Assembly: GCA_950097015.1 (NCBI GenBank) | Contig: CATNEN010000038.1 | Coordinates: 30,100,501 to 30,164,500, forward strand | Direction: 5' to 3' | Length of the DNA: 64,000 nucleotides | Source: Macrostomum hystrix | Lineage: Eukaryota; Platyhelminthes; Macrostomidae | Shown: in pieces, positions 12,881-23,500 of the stretch | Numbering within the stretch: position 1 is the stretch's first letter | Layout of the letters: each line of letters starts with the position of its first letter | The notes under the pieces: model-generated | Databases searched by the model: none | What the model was told of the DNA's origin: nothing | Seen by the model: only the letters and a program-made list of their open reading frames with translations | Position numbers and translations under genes: made by a program

Positions 12881-15011
12881 GCAGCAGATAGCTACACAGG
12901 AGAATAATTCAAATAGTAGTTTATCCAAATTGGTTCCCTCAGTTGCTACTCCAGCTGCTCAATATCCCCATCTGCAGCAGCAGCAGCAGCAACAGCAGCC
13001 GAACAGCAGCCTCCGGCTTCCGCCAACGGCCATCTCTCGTCAGCATCAGAGAGACTCGACTCTGACATTGTCCTCCGAGCCAGACGCCTCAGCGGAGGAT
13101 GGCACGAATATTTTGAAGGTCGCATTCGCAGACACTGGCGAAACTGTTGAAACAATCGTTGTACCGCAGCAGCTGAATCGTCGGCATCTTGCCAATGTCG
13201 CAACTGCCAACGAAGCTGCAACAGATGAAGATCTGCCTTCACAAGCTTCTGAACACTCTCAGAGAATTAGCCAAGCTGCAGCACCTGAACAAAGCAACGA
13301 CTCCCGGAACAATTACTCGATGCAATCTCATGAACCAATCACAACTGCCCAGACATCTAGCCACAATGCGACTGTCTCTAGCGGTGCAGGTGGAGCAATT
13401 TCAAAGAGATCATTGATAAAGCAGCAGAAATCAATTTTGAAGCCTTCGCAACCAATCAGACCGAAGCTGTCTCAGTCTGTAGCTATTGATAACGACATCA
13501 GGTAGAGCTTTGACTATTCAAATATCATCGGAACCGATTTACTTCGAGTAAATTCTTAAAATTTTACAAACCAAGTTCTCTGATTGGTTTAGTCGACGAC
13601 TTAAAGCACAAATTTTCTTAGAAGTTTGATCACGTTGGTTCCTTGCTTGACTCCTTACTTCTCTACCAAGGACTTCTGGAGATAACACCGAGATAAACCA
13701 TATTTATAATGTCGGATTTTTTAGATTATTTGACTGTACTATTATTATGCAGTTAAATAATTATCAGGGTGAATTCTCTACCTTGGGAAAATATTCGAAC
13801 TCGTGACCTCTCAGGTCTATTCACTTGGCTACTAAATCGCAATAGTGACTCGTGTTTCTACACTCTGTGCTCAAAGAAGTAATCATTTTTAGATAGAGCT
13901 GTTCTCATCTAATCAAGGTGTTATATTTAGAAGTCCTTAATTAACATTCGATGTCTTGTCTCTTGCGTGACGCACAGAAAACACCTAAAAATAATCACTT
14001 AATAAGCACTCTGTTCGTATCGACGTGAATTTGTCAGTCTGGCATGCTTTGCTTTATCATTTTTTAAGCGACCAGAAGCAAGGCAAATTTCAATTCGAGG
14101 AAGCATCCGACTTGAAGAACGAAACTAAAAACATGGAGCATGGCACCAATTCGGACTTTTCAACGAAAAACTTGCACCCCGATAATGCCATACTGAATAC
14201 TGATATACTGAAGGCTAGTTCAGAACCTTCAACTACTACTGTCAATGATGCTGCTGCTGCTGTTGCTGCCGCTAGTCACAATACTCAGATTGCTGATAGA
14301 CTCAGCGGTCAGAAAATCACTGCAACTCAAATCAATCCAGAGAGAAGGAATTGGTATCTGCGGTTTTATCTAAATTTATTTCGTGTAGACCTTATTAAAT
14401 ATTTTATAATACCTTTTATAATCTGCGTCTGCCAAACCTAGTTTTGTAATCCTACTTGGAACCAAATCTAACCAGTGTATTTCAATAAATTTTTCTTTGT
14501 TCAAACTACTAGTAATATTGACTGTATACCATTCATCGTTTCCTAGATGTTGTTACTTGGCACATTCTGATATGAATTACTTGATTTGAAATTGACCTCT
14601 TTACTAAAGTCGTATTTCCTTAAATGAACTTAGGTTTAAAATCACGCTCCAAAATGTCCTTTATTTCTTCCCTGTCTTATCTCTCCATTGTCTTATCCCC
14701 GAGTCTAATCTCTCCCTTCTCCCGTGTCTCATCTCTCCCCTCTCCCGTGTCTCATCTCTCCCGTGTCTCATCTCTCCCGTGTCTCATCTCTCCCGTGTCT
14801 CATCTCTCCCGTGTCTCATCTCTCCCGTGTCTCATCTCTCGCGTTTCTCACCTCTCCCCTGTCTCATCTCTATCCTGTCTCACCTCTCCCCTTTCTTAAT
14901 TTTCCTGGCCTCCCTTAGTATAACCTACAAAAAAGTTATTATGGATAGTTGTGTTTTATATGCTTGTCCTATTAGTGAGCCACAATGCGTTAAGTCCGTT
15001 GAACCTATATA

Positions 15012-15064
<53 letters not shown>

Positions 15065-18000
15065 TTTGCAAAACTGTTTTTTTATTTAAAACTATCAATC
15101 GATAAAATTAAATAGGCCCGGACTTCACCTAGCCGATCACCCAATCGTTGGAGAATTCATGCGGACCTACAATCACATCATGAAATCTAAGACTCGATTG
15201 AGCGAGCTACTCAGCGAAAACGGTGATTCGAACTTTATTTTAGCTGAATTCATTCAACGTTAGGTAAACGCGCTTCCTTACCTGTTAAATAATTTTCAGA
15301 CACATACAAAGAGGTTGCAAACAATCTAACCAGTCTGGGCCAGGAGGCTTTGAAATTGGATCGAGAGAATCGCATCACACCGCAGATTGAAGATCTGGGA
15401 AGAAATTTAACGTTTGGTATGACATTTTTGCTGTCTATGACTTGGAATATGTACCTGGTACACTGTCTACCACTTTTGTCTACGACTCTCTGTTTAAATG
15501 AATCTTTGTCAATGACTCTCTGTCTAATTGAATCTTTGTCAGTGACTCTCTGTCTAATTGAATCTTTGTCAATGACTCTCTGTCTAAATGAATCTTTGTC
15601 TATGACTCTCTGTCTAATTGAATCTTTGTCTACTACTGTCTATGACTCTCTGTCTAATTGAATCTTTGTCTACTACTGTCTATGACTCTCTGTCTAATTG
15701 AATCTTTGTCTACTACTGTCTATGACTCTCTGTCTAATTGAATCTTTGTCTACTACTGTCTATGACTCTCTGTCTAATTGAATCTTTGTCTACTACTGTC
15801 TATGACTCTCTGTCTAATTGAATCTTTGTCTACTACTGTCTATGACTCTCTGTCTAATTGAATCTTTGTCTACTACTGTCTATGACTCTCTGTCTAATTG
15901 AATATTTGTCTACTACTGTCCATGACTCTCTGTCTAAATGAATCTTTGTCCACGACTCTCTGTCTAATTGAATCTTTGTCTATGACTCTCTGTCTAATTG
16001 AATCTTTGTCTACTACTGTCCATGACTCTCTGTCTAATTGAATCTTTGTCTACTACTGTCCATGACTCTCTGTCTATGACTCTCTGCTAATGACTATCTC
16101 TCTTTCGTCTCGTATCCCCCTGTCTCATCACTCAAGTGTCTACGACCATTTTGTCTTTATTTCCGGTTTTGGATGAACAGTTTTTGGATGAACATTAAGT
16201 AAGCCCTTTGTGCAATTTTCCTAAATCAACCTCATTTTCTCCGCAGTATCCGACCAGATATTCCTTCTAGTGGAGAATGTCATTCTCAGCATGGAGAATC
16301 TCCGCCAACAGCAGCAGCAGCAGCAGCCTCAGTCGTCGACCAAGACAGCGCAGTCAGTGGACAACACCACCGTCTCGAATCAGAAGCACGACGAGTTGAT
16401 GAAACAAATTGAAGACCTTCAGACCAAATATCTCAATGTGTGAGTGCTTTGAGAACAATTCACTGGCAATTTAAGTTGAGTATTTCGGAATTAACCCTTG
16501 TTCCTTTCGAATAGCTTCTAAGGGCGGAAGGTAAAAGGCAGAGCAAAATGACAGATTTTCGCGAAAGCCCACCATATGGATAATAACTTCCCGCTCCTTA
16601 ACGATGAACTGACTTTCAAGGTTGTCCGAAGTCAGCGGAATGTGCTGAATTGCCTCCTCACTGACTGCTGATGTACCCGTGCCCACAAGCAATTAATAAA
16701 AATAATTACTAGTGCCATTAGTGTCATCTGTGTCATAATTAAACTTAGTCAAGCAACGTCAAAAACGTCTTCAGCGGTCGGCTAATGCAAGAAAAGGAAG
16801 CGAAATTTCAATCCGACTTATCCGAACGTGACAACGAAATTCGGGAACTTCAGCAGTCGGTAGCTCAGCTTCAGTCTGAGCTGTCCCGGCTGCGCGCTGA
16901 ACAGCAGGTGGACCTGCAGAACAGCCTGATGTTCACAAAGCTCGACGCCGACCGCAACACCAAGACCCTCAAACGAGCCTTGGCTAGCCGACGCATCGGC
17001 GAGGCGGCCTATGAGACGGCCGTCGAAGCCATGGAGGAGTACGCCAGCGTCCCAGCCCGACGCCTGCTAACAATGGCTCGAAGAATGCTTCATCGACGCA
17101 CAGTTGAGAAACTGCAGACTGCTATCCTCGGTGGAGACGAGTTGACGGAGGAGCGAGCCAGACTGCTGCTAAATCGACTCGAAGATTTCGAAGCCAAAGC
17201 TGGGCGTCGCTACGATCAGATTATGGACCGGCTGAGGGAGGAGCGACTGCGGCTGGCTAGAGGCCTTGTCGACACTTTCGAAGATGTCGGCGAATCTTGC
17301 AGCATCTTTTTAATTAGACCCGTGCTGTCACTGAGGCACAGAGAAAATCTCGAGCAGCACTACCGGTATGACTGGGGATTTAGTGGAATCTTTTATATTT
17401 CTTTATGGGGTTTGACAGAATAATCTGTCGGATATATAAGAAAGCAACGATTAATAAAGGCAGGCTTGTTTGTTGAGCAATGTGCTCAGGAGTCAGCGGA
17501 ATGGACAGAATTGCCTCCTCGTCAGCTGTCGGGTTTAGGTAGAGAACGAGGTGACCCGGTTGAGGTAGAAAACAAGGTAGCCAGATTCAAGTACATGACA
17601 AGGTAGCCAGGTTTAGGTCGATAACTGGTTGTCATCTTCCAGCTCGGTGGTAGAACGGAATCGTCGAGCTGCCGCACAACGCCGAGCTGAAGATGAGCTG
17701 CTCGCCGCGAGCAACCGCGCCAGAGCTCAGCAGCAGCGCCTATCGCCCTGTCCGGAAGAAGATGGACCTGACGGCAGTCGGCGATTGCCCGACATCTCAG
17801 GAAGCGGAGTCAGACACGATACCAGTCTGTCCGATGTTTGGAATGTGAGTGTCGGGCTGTGAGATTATCTACCAAATCTCAAACTTTCAAATCTCACATT
17901 TATTTAATATCACCCTTTGACGTTTTAAAAAATTTGAAATCTATCAAACCGAAATCGATCATCGCTAACTTACATTCCGTCACTAGATTCATGCGTCCAC

Positions 18001-19063
18001 CGACATGAGAATGCTTCCAGCAGGCTTTGACAGAACTCTTCTCAACACGCCCAGACTATTGGAGATGGACGTGAACAAGATCCTGCTTGGTCAGAATCGT
18101 ATCAGGTACAAGATAATTTGTAGCTTTAATTTAATCTCACCTATCTTAAACGTAACCACAACCGCGTTTCTTTATCTAAAAGATTGAATCTCACTCCTTA
18201 AATATGAGTATCATAAGTCTAAAAACTTAAGATCTCACAATTTATCTCTTTTCAGAAAACAAAAGTCGGATATATGATTTACAAAATATAATTTCATAGT
18301 TTGCTCATCATAAAAACCTGACTGTCTTCAATCAAAAACTGCTCATTTCTCAGTGCCTCAATGGACGCAGATGTCGGTGGAGTTGGTGGAGGCAGCTTGC
18401 GCTACTACGTGCCATTGAAGAGGCGATCAATGGACAACTTTTCGACTACAATGCACGGTATTTAAATCAGCTTTTTTTAATCAGATGCCGTGAGATGGGT
18501 GCTGTATGGTCTTTGAACCCACCCGTCGCTGCGCTAGTTTAGCTATGTACAATAAATGTACATTCGCCACGCCATCTCTTCCCCTCACCGAAATGACACA
18601 ATTCTCATCCACTTATCGATTTTTATTATCTAATTCAGTAACCTCACCCCGCTCGTCCGCCTTAGGGTCCGCTCCCGCGTCAAAAATGACAAAAAACTTC
18701 ACACCCCATTTGCCACAGTCCAGCAGATTCTTGATTTGTTTAATAGTCTATTATTTTTCTATCCTTCTACATACAGCCAACATCTATCTGTTAGTCTTAT
18801 AATGTACATTCGATGTACATGCACCGCGTAATCTTCTTTTCTTGCAGAGGATAGAATTAACTTAACTTAATAAAATTTAAGTTAATTTACGAGTACTTAT
18901 CTTTTCAATCCATCTTCCTTAATTACGAGCATAAGTAATACCTCAAATTGCAGAGCTGGGCGCCCCTCCTCCAACAACGCCAGCTCTGGGCAAGCAGCCG
19001 CCTACAGCAGGTGCCACAAGCACTGTGCCACTGCCTCCGATCAAGTCCAAAACGCACTCGTAA
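4264..19063 (+). CDS. Large coiled-coil protein, 19 exons, about 1242 aa
   Basis: Exons: 4264-4419, 4482-4511, 6023-6100, 6795-6929, 7320-7382, 7665-7940, 8395-8505, 9390-9602, 12234-12348, 12778-13501, 14069-14353, 15116-15222, 15300-15416, 16247-16439, 16775-17365, 17643-17844, 17987-18105, 18354-18457, 18954-19063. All use GT-AG introns and all phases agree, which strongly supports one transcript of 3729 coding bases. Order of regions: an N-terminus with IDLRQFIDQQAPNYS; acidic Ser/Asp-rich segments; coiled coils in exons 6 and 8; a polyQ and low-complexity middle; a helical region with LADHPIVGEFMRTYNHIMK; a long Arg/Glu-rich helical exon (16775-17365); and a tail with LLNTPRLLEMDVNKILLG and a Pro-rich end. 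A family is not recognised. The LNTPRLLEMD-type tail and coiled coils suggest a structural, possibly ciliary, protein, but that is inference. An AATAAA lies at 19073-19078. Confidence 0.8.
4512..6022. other. Intron without recognisable genes
   Basis: This is AT-rich sequence. Between about 5220 and 5560 there is a loose run of TCTACTCTA-like words, probably a decayed tandem repeat. I see no coding exon. Confidence 0.5.
6147..6640. repeat. Tandem repeat of about 85 bp, 4-5 copies
   Basis: Each unit contains CAGCCACCCCACACCCGACC, then CTCGTCCCCTCAATGTACAT and an AT-rich TCTATTTCTTAATA segment. The outer copies are more divergent. It lies in the intron between exons 6023-6100 and 6795-6929. Similar CAATGTACATT phrases occur elsewhere in the window (about 18560, 18800, 29600). 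Confidence 0.85.
7665..7940 (+). CDS. Exon 6 of the coiled-coil gene: basic coiled coil
   Basis: This exon encodes 92 codons from DAVPRSHRRGRFAQYRGLAR through a strongly charged helix (RKILQLKSRFNEFKAQWDEE, later RKAELAVRKLEELYERFK). The acceptor is AACCAG, with a weak pyrimidine tract, and the donor is GTAACT. G+C content and codon bias are clearly higher than in the flanking introns. A SINE lies 33 bases into the following intron. Confidence 0.8.
7974..8262 (-). mobile_element. tRNA-derived SINE, family 2, antisense copy
   Basis: On the minus strand a tRNA-like head (box-B-like GGTTCGATTCCCG) precedes a body containing CTCTGCATTGCTTCAGTTCA and CACCCAGATTTT. The 3' end reads GGCCCAGTTAGGGCAGGTG. 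The body is the same as in the copy at 57808-58094, although the head here is more decayed. It is inserted in the intron after exon 7665-7940. Confidence 0.8.
8506..9389. other. Intron, nothing recognised
   Basis: AT-rich unique sequence. A box-B-like GAGTTCGACTC near 9270 may be a relic of a tRNA-derived element, but no element can be delimited. Confidence 0.4.
9390..9602 (+). CDS. Exon 8 of the coiled-coil gene: leucine-rich coiled coil
   Basis: This exon encodes 71 codons in phase 0 on both sides. A near-ideal heptad run (ARIGQLHVDKSQLETRVEDL, then EHELRVLSQLLKQAAKEKEE) ends in an alanine/serine run. The donor is GTAAGC. The next exon is 2.6 kb away, beyond the antisense nested gene. Confidence 0.82.
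9603..10526. other. Intron, nothing recognised
   Basis: AT-rich sequence between exon 9390-9602 and the 3' end of the antisense nested gene. Short AT-rich reading frames on both strands lack coding character. Confidence 0.4.
10527..11612 (-). CDS. Uncharacterised single-exon polyQ protein nested in an intron, antisense
   Basis: This is a 361-aa open frame on the strand opposite to the host gene, wholly inside its intron 9603-12233. The N-terminal half has a non-repetitive, domain-like composition (FIPMTCQEMQILDRLDCGLQ, then ALYHWQSVQDPGLDNSWVWE and VGRWSTQFSLPFALELRRLD). The second half has an Ala-rich helix, a CLCQIRWGLAPDTEAAKRR segment and three Gln runs, the longest 12. GC-rich codon use resembles the confirmed exons and contrasts with the AT-rich intron. 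No intron is needed, so it may be a genuine single-exon gene, a retrocopy, or one large exon of a spliced antisense gene. The family is not recognised. Start ATG and stop are as given; other ATGs lie downstream. Confidence 0.65.
12778..13501 (+). CDS. Exon 10 of the coiled-coil gene: polyQ and low-complexity region
   Basis: The exon starts at an internal acceptor (TTTTTCCAG). The upstream acceptor-like CTGACAG would put a stop in frame, so the phase from exon 9 decides the start. A tract of 27 consecutive Gln is encoded at about 12808-12888, almost all CAG with one CAA. A second Gln run lies at about 12976. The rest is Ser/Thr/Ala/Asn-rich and likely disordered. It ends with KRSLIKQQKSILKPSQPIRP and the donor GTAGAG in phase 2. 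Confidence 0.8.
14697..14905. repeat. 16-bp pyrimidine-rich minisatellite
   Basis: The unit TCTCTCCCGTGTCTCA is repeated about 13 times with drift toward the ends. It lies in the intron between exons 14069-14353 and 15116-15222. Confidence 0.9.
15006..15062. repeat. (TA)n microsatellite
   Basis: An almost pure run of alternating T and A over about 57 bases, 53 bases before the exon at 15116. Confidence 0.95.
15475..16090. repeat. Compound tandem repeat with 30- and 40-bp units
   Basis: Units combine CTCTGTCTAATTGAATCTTT with GTCTACTACTGTCTATGA. Early units lack the ACTACTGTC part (30 bp) and later ones have it (40 bp). It fills most of the intron 15417-16246. Confidence 0.92.
16590..16695 (+). 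mobile_element. SINE family 1, 3' fragment
   Basis: GAAGTCAGCGGAATGTGCTG followed by AATTGCCTCCTCACTGACTG matches the 3' part of the full copy at 20822-21184. The tRNA-like head is absent. Confidence 0.55.
16775..17365 (+). CDS. Exon 15 of the coiled-coil gene: long helical exon
   Basis: This 591-base exon encodes a coiled coil (SDLSERDNEIRELQQSVAQL) and then a distinct Arg-rich helical module (PARRLLTMARRMLHRRTVEK). It also contains ILGGDELTEERARLLLNRLE and a final LSLRHRENLEQHYR. The coding character is strong. It is the best query for identifying the family. Confidence 0.85.
17480..17530 (+). mobile_element. SINE family 1, short 3' fragment
   Basis: TGCTCAGGAGTCAGCGGAAT, then CAGAATTGCCTCCTCGTCAG, matches the same segment of the full SINE at 20822-21184. 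It lies in the intron 17366-17642. Confidence 0.55.
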
Positions 19064-19072
19064 ATAAGTTCA

Positions 19073-19078
19073 AATAAA
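19073..19078 (+). terminator. Polyadenylation signal AATAAA
   Basis: The hexamer stands 10 bases after the TAA at 19061-19063 and belongs to the coiled-coil gene. Confidence 0.5.
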
Positions 19079-20159
19079 AAAAACAAAATGTATAATACTA
19101 GTAGCATACTACTGATAAATTATTTGTATGTGAAGACTATTTTGTGTGACAAAAAAGTTGTAAAATTGAATTAAAACGACATTTAAACAATTCGAAACTT
19201 GACATAATTATCGCATTATTAAAACAACTTTTACTATACCTGCGTAGCACTTACGTACCTCACACAGAACAAACATATTTTTTATATATGTACTCTTTCG
19301 ACATTGTTCAAGTACTTTCTGCCCTCCAAATGCGAGATCAACATAGTTGTTTTTATTTTCTCCGTAGGTTTCGTTTTTTAGACGCGTGCTTTTATTGACA
19401 TTACTTGGCATACTCGTAGGCTACTAAAATAGGGTAAGCTAATTTGTAGAAAAAAGTTGAACCTGATAACACCTTTTCTTACATTTTTTCTTGATTAAAA
19501 TGAAATAACAAAAAATAACAAAGTGCAAATTTTAAATTTAATATGTAATATAGCGCGTTTTTTCTCAGCGTAGTAAAACAAAAAGATTTAGATTTGAATA
19601 GTTAAAAATGATCCTCTTGTACTCGTACTTTTAGTTACGATTATCAAAGATTTTCTCTGAACTGAAAAATGCTCTAAACCTAAAATGTGGTGAAATAGTT
19701 CCATTAAAGGAATACAAATATCAACGTGTACATCTATTTTTTTATTTTTACTCCTAAATATAATGCCTTATTAGTTTGAATATCACTCAACTGTATTTTT
19801 ACGTTGTAGTTGTAAAGCAGTGAATTTGTTTACCTTTGTTTTCAATATTTCGTTATTTTAGCGTGCAACACAAAATGTTTCAACAGCTGAAAAACATCAA
19901 TTTATAAAACTTGTCGTTTTCAGGTCAGTAGTCAGTTCAGGCCAATTGTCCCTAGAAAATTTAACCAATTCGCTTGTTTCGATTTCGAGCTCAAAGTAAT
20001 TTTTATAATTATCTAAATTAAAATCTACTCGCTGTTGTGAACTTTACTAAAATTTTCAGTTCTTAGATAATCCCGTTGTTTTCTTGTACTTAAAGATTAC
20101 ATTTTTAAGCACAATATTTAAAAAACGTAGCATATCGATTCACCAATTTTTTCAGATTA
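19079..20159. other. Intergenic, no gene seen
   Basis: AT-rich unique sequence between the coiled-coil gene and the channel gene. No coding exon or clear repeat. Confidence 0.5.
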
Positions 20160-20331
20160 AAAAAAGTGACGTCACAGGCCTAACAGGGGGAGTTTGTTAC
20201 TCCAAGAAGTGACGTCACAAGACTAGTAGATTGAGTTTGTCACTCCAAGAAGTGACGTCATAGGACGAGTAGATAGAGTTTTTCACTCTAAGAAGTGACA
20301 TTACATGACTAGTCGATTGAGTTTGTCACTC
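20160..20331 (+). promoter_or_regulatory. Four 43-bp repeats carrying CRE (TGACGTCA) sites, upstream of the channel gene
   Basis: Four direct repeats of 43 bp read AAGAAGTGACGTCACAAGAC followed by a TAGATTGAGTTTGTCACT-type segment. Perfect palindromic TGACGTCA octamers lie at 20167-20174, 20210-20217 and 20253-20260. The fourth copy (20296-20303) has decayed to TGACATTA. TGACGTCA is the consensus cAMP response element bound by CREB/ATF bZIP factors. The array lies 230-400 bases before the channel ATG, so a regulatory role is plausible but inferred. Confidence 0.6.
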
Positions 20332-20492
20332 AAATTTAGCCTATCTTTTGCAGATTAAGTGAGCAATTTTTTTGCGAAACCAAATTGGTAGTGTTGCTAA
20401 CTTCAATACGATTGGCTCGAGCTAGGAGATACGAGCGTATTTGACAGCCAATTGCTGAATTCGAGCGTTTATAGATGGTATATTCTTAATCC

Positions 20493-20500
20493 TATATAAA
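20493..20500 (+). promoter_or_regulatory. TATA box of the anion-channel gene
   Basis: TATATAAA lies 57 bases before the ATG at 20557, with an inferred transcription start near 20525. A CCAAT lies about 45 bases further upstream. Confidence 0.6.
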
Positions 20501-20556
20501 ATGCGTCATGCCATCGTCACAATTTAATGTCTACGTAACTTGAAAAAAAATAAATA

Positions 20557-23500
20557 ATGGATTTTCGATTGCTGACAAAGTTTCTCTGCATTGCACTCAC
20601 CGTGCGTGTGCTTGAAATGCAAGCTAGCCCTACGGAGCCACCTGTTAAGCACTCGAATCAACCTGGACTTCGGGGTATCATCTCAACAACAACTAGCTCA
20701 GTGGCTCCGTTGGGACCAGAGATTAACGAGCCATTGTCTATCGATGGCAATTACACTATTGAACAGATTTCGCGACTTTTATTTCAGAACTACGAAAGTC
20801 ACCACAGGTAAGTTTTAGACTGGGGGGTCGGTGGCAGAGCGGTTATCGCGTTTGTGTCTCGCACCACGATCTCTCAGTTCGATTCCACGGCGTGGCAACA
20901 TTTATTTGGGGCGCAGCCGCGGAGAGAAGGCATGAGGGCTTGTCGTGTAATTTACGCCCTTGAGGGCCAACCTCCAAGACACAGTGAAATGTACACTGCC
21001 TGATGATGAGAAAGTCTGGGCAGATGTACACACCTGTGTGAGCGTATGCCTGCGTACAGTATCTGTGTGTGTGTGTGCTCAGGAGTCGGCGAAATAGGGA
21101 GAATTGCCTCCTCACTGGCTGCGGGTCTAGTGTCACCAAATGATGTGCCATTGCCCGCAGCCCTGCTGCAATTATTATTATTATTAAGTTTTAGACTACA
21201 CTTAGTCCAATCTCCTGAACTAACAACCTACTTACCCGCCCGATCTACCAATCTACCTTTTTCCTGATCTACCAATCTACCTTCCTCCTGATCTACCAAT
21301 CTACCTTCCTCCTGATCTACCAAACTACTAACCTCCGGATCTACTAATCTACTACCCTCCCGATCTACCAATCTACCAACCTCCTGAGCAAAAAACTTAT
21401 ACTAATTTATTACCAATCATCACTCCACAATGTCGCTCAGACCCGGCTTCAGTGGGGAACCAACTGTAGTTGAAATCAACATGCACGTACAAAGTTTCGG
21501 TAGTATCAACGTCATCGACATGGACTACAGCATTGACCTACTGCTGCGGCAGAAGTGGCGCGATCCAAGACTTCGATTCAGGGGCTATCGGCACACGTTT
21601 AGCCTGAGCTACCTGAAGGACCGCTTGTGGATACCTGATTTGTTCTTTCGAAATGCTAAATATGGTTTTCTGCACGTGATCACGGCTCCAAACTACCTGA
21701 TCTGGCTGCAACAGGACGGCTTGATTACGTTTTCACAGAAACTTACTGTTAAGTTAGCCTGCCCAATGCAGGTGAGTGAAGCGTTCCAGTGTGATTTGCA
21801 TGGACATACCAAGTGTTATTGTCCATGGACATACTAAGTGTTATTGTCCATGGACATACTAAGTGTTATTGTCCATGGACATACTAAGTGTTATTGTCCA
21901 TGGACATACTAAGTGTTATTGGTATGTCCATGGACATACCATTGTGATATAGATTGTGATATAGAGCTAAACAGTCAGCAGACACTAATCTAAAATAAAC
22001 ATTCCAGCTATGGAACTTCCCCATGGACACCCAGCTGTGTCCTCTAGAGATTGGCAGCTACGGTTTCGCATTGAGCGACCTAAAATTCGTTTGGATGCGC
22101 GACAAAGAATCCGTGACCTTGAACCAGCAGCTCATACTCAACGAATTTGAACTGCCCTCCATTCGTTCGGGCAGCTGCCAGAAGGCCTATAACGCCACCG
22201 GAGCTTTCACCTGCCTATTTGTTGAATTTAAACTCGTGCGCAAATTTGGATTCTATTTAATCTACACCTATCTGCCGTCGATACTAATTGTGGCCATCTC
22301 GTGGATCTCATTTTGGATTGATTACAAATCTGTGCCGGCTAGGATAACGCTGGGTTTGTTGTCGGTTTTGGCGCTAATGACTCAAAGTGCAGCCACTGTA
22401 CAGGTTGGTAGTTGATTGAGAACTGCGTAATTCATTTTAATACGACGGACTAATTAAGATTGGATACCCGAGACATTTGAGTTTGAGTAGGCCTTCCAAT
22501 TCGAGATGGGAGCTTGAGTATAGGCCTTGGAATTAGACATGGGAGTTTTAGTAGGACTTTCAATTTGACATCAAAGTTTGAGTTGGCCTTCAATTCTGAG
22601 TGGCAAGTTTGAGTAGGCCTTCGAATTCGACATGAGAGTTTGAGTAGGCCTTCGAATTCGACATGAGAGTTTGAGTAGGCCTTCGAATTCGACATGAGAG
22701 TTTGAGTAGGCCTTCGAATTCGACATGAGAGTTTGAGTAGGCCTTCGAATTCGACATGAGAGTTTGAGTAGGCCTTCGAATTCGACATGATTGTTTGAGT
22801 AGGCCTTCGAATTCGACATGAGAGTTTGAGTAGGCCTTCGAATTCAGCATGGAAGTTTGAGAGGGTCTTTAAATGTAAAAGTGTCGAGTTTAAACAGGTT
22901 TGTTCATTTTTAATGCGCGCCGGGAAGTGATAGCTTTAGAAAAAAATCTGAAAGGATCGAGGACTAGTTTCAATTTTCCTTAAAACAGCATAAGTGAAGA
23001 AAGTTTTTGAAACGCTATTGGAAACTCATAAAGTTCTTTCAGGAAGGTCTAAAAATAAAGTCAAACAGAGACTGGGTTTTTTTAACGAATAACTTGCAGA
23101 CGCACTAGATTGTATAGCTTTCATGCAACCAATGAACTGTAAATTCCAACTACATTATCCCATGGATACAGCATAAATTGTTCGCGATTATCGGAGCGCG
23201 AAAGCTGCTTTAGTTCTGTTCAGGTTTTCCACTTTCTCGAATAGCCTTTCAAGCGTGGCTAAGAGTATAATTGACAACAAAAGAATAGGTTATTTTAATA
23301 ACTAGTTGAGCTGATTTAGTCCTCTTACACGCAGCTTTTATTCCAATTGTAGTTCTTATCACAATTTGTGTTTATTTGTTGGTTCATTGCGCTTAATAAA
23401 ATTGTTTTTATTGGCATCAGGGCTGCGGACACTGTCGCATCATTTGGCGACAGTAGACCCGGAGCTAGCGAGGAGACAGTTCTAATGCCTATTCCACTGA

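Noticed and set aside
12668-12928. Minus-strand polycysteine ORF
   Set aside because: Translation of the complement of the CAG tract that encodes polyglutamine in exon 12778-13501.
13770-13850. tRNA-like GAGTTCGAATA and TAGCCAAGTGA on the minus strand
   Set aside because: Box-like words at tRNA spacing, but stems do not pair. Probably an old SINE head that cannot be delimited.
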